Origin: Dyella jiangningensis
GTDB taxonomy: Bacteria > Pseudomonadota > Gammaproteobacteria > Xanthomonadales > Rhodanobacteraceae
DNA: 64,000 nucleotides
Reading direction: 5' to 3'
Assembly (NCBI GenBank): GCA_000632805.1
Contig: CP007444.1
Coordinates: 62,001 to 126,000, forward strand
In this document: one piece after another, positions 63,154-64,000 of the stretch
Layout of the letters: every line of letters starts with the position of its first letter
Position numbering within the stretch: the first letter of the stretch is position 1
Position numbers and translations under genes: made by a program
The notes under the pieces: model-generated
Told to the model about the DNA's origin: nothing
Seen by the model: the letters and a program-made list of their open reading frames with translations, nothing else
Databases searched by the model: none

Positions 63154-64000
63154 ATGAGCAACACCGCTGAAACCGCACCCGCGTCGGTGCCCGATTTCCC
63201 GCAGACGATGGGACATCCGCGTCCGCTGTGGATGCTGTTCATGACCGAGTTCTGGGAGCGCTTCGCGTTCTACAGCGTGAGCTGGGCGCTGGCGCTGTAC
63301 ATCGTGGCGCACTTCTTCAACGGCGACCCGGCCGGCGAGGCCTGGGCCAGCAAGATCTATGGCGCCTATACCGCGCTGATCTACGCAACCAGCATCTTCG
63401 GCGGCTACGTGGCCGACAAGGTCATCGGCTACCAGCGCTCGATCCTGATCGGCGCGCTGGTGATGGCGGCGGGTCTGTTCGTGGTGATGCTGCCGAGCAA
63501 GGAGATCTTCCTGTTCGGCCTGGCGATGGTCGTGGTCGGCAACGGCCTGTTCAAGCCGAACATTTCCTCGATGGTCGGCCAGCTTTACGGTCCGAAGGAC
63601 GAGCGCCGCGACCGCGGCTTCACACTGTTCTACATGGGCATCAATGGCGGCGCATTGCTGGCGCCGCTGCTCACCGGCTGGCTGGCAAGCCACTTCACCG
63701 ACACGCCGACGCAGGAGAACTACCGCATCGTGTTCGGCGCCGCCGGCGTGGGCATGGCGCTGAGCCTGTTCTGGTTCTGGTTCGGTCGCCGCGGCCTGAA
63801 GCACGTCGGCCGGCCCGCGCCCGACCAGGCGAACCGGATGCGCGTGGTGTGGGTGCTGGTGGCCGTGGCGGTCGCGGTGCCGCTGGTCTACCTGCTGCTG
63901 GCCTTCATCGGCGCGAACGGCCTGCAGTGGCTGCTGAGCCTGCTGTTCGTCGGCGTGGCCGCGATGTTGATTGTGGAGGCCATCCGCCACGACCGCGTGC
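63154..64000 (+). CDS. POT/PTR-family peptide:H+ symporter (partial, 3' end outside window)
   Basis: 282 residues visible from the ATG at 63154 behind AAGGGG. POT signatures: FWERFAFYSVSWALALYIV (the E-x-x-E-R-F-x-x-Y pattern of helix 1, here TEFWERFAFY), GGYVADKVIGYQRSILIGA, GLFKPNISSMVGQLY and FTLFYMGINGGALLAPLLTGWL. Members import di- and tripeptides with protons across the inner membrane. It starts 93 bp after kynA on the same strand and could be co-transcribed. Confidence 0.93.
   Translation, partial: MSNTAETAPASVPDFPQTMGHPRPLWMLFMTEFWERFAFYSVSWALALYIVAHFFNGDPAGEAWASKIYGAYTALIYATSIFGGYVADKVIGYQRSILIGALVMAAGLFVVMLPSKEIFLFGLAMVVVGNGLFKPNISSMVGQLYGPKDERRDRGFTLFYMGINGGALLAPLLTGWLASHFTDTPTQENYRIVFGAAGVGMALSLFWFWFGRRGLKHVGRPAPDQANRMRVVWVLVAVAVAVPLVYLLLAFIGANGLQWLLSLLFVGVAAMLIVEAIRHDRV

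Overview
The window is about 64 kb of high-GC chromosomal DNA from a gammaproteobacterium, most likely of the order Xanthomonadales and perhaps family Rhodanobacteraceae (Dyella/Luteibacter-like). This is inferred from gene content, gene order (thiS-thiG-trmB, rimB-rimK, ccoNOQP then ccoGHIS) and GTRGGAGCGCACCC-type REP elements. It reads as core genome: no phage, transposase, integrase, CRISPR or classical defence locus was found. Both edges cut genes (a YedA-like exporter on the left, a POT peptide transporter on the right).

Layout. 0-6 kb: exporter, Ada-type alkylation repair protein, small membrane protein, Rieske protein, a galE with a one-base frameshift, and an SLC13/TrkA-C permease. 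6-12 kb: a four-gene chaperone-usher fimbrial operon (pilin, chaperone, usher, two-domain tip protein) with a strong hairpin after the pilin. 12-18 kb: thiS-thiG-trmB, a large FecR/DUF6600-like secreted protein, tRNA-Gly(CCC) and rimB-rimK. 18-23 kb: a periplasmic protein followed by blaI and a blaR1 fused to a TonB C-terminal domain, then an OmpR-type two-component pair. 23-26 kb: ilvE, a DUF4124-like protein and metF. 26-35 kb: a complete cbb3 oxidase structural and assembly cluster, ccoNOQP-orf-ccoGHIS-tauE/safE, preceded by a perfect FNR/ANR box. 35-48 kb: ahcY behind an S-adenosylhomocysteine riboswitch, an S9 peptidase, ppc, a 113-bp tandem REPIN array, uup, a D,D-carboxypeptidase-like enzyme, a 1.1-kb repeat-filled gap and metK. 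48-58 kb: a Tat-exported BBE-like flavoprotein, SGNH hydrolase, methyltransferase, lipoprotein hydrolase, CsgG-like lipoprotein, dusB, NHS-type MFS transporter, LysE exporter, VOC protein and a single-domain globin. 58-64 kb: an E1alpha-E1beta-E2 2-oxoacid dehydrogenase operon (probably branched-chain), kynA and a POT transporter.

How genes work together. metF, ahcY and metK cover three steps of the methionine/SAM cycle. ahcY carries an SAH riboswitch, while metF and metK share a similar TATCTCTTyATC motif upstream, suggesting a common second control layer. The cbb3 genes form a mostly overlapping run from CcoN to the TauE/SafE protein, with oxygen control predicted at one promoter. Nothing here is a clearly new system. 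The best leads are an unassigned two-helix protein inside the cbb3 cluster, a Y-[VF]-P-rich insertion in the usher, the blaI-blaR1-TonB operon with a putative operator, and the REPIN and composite inverted-repeat regions.
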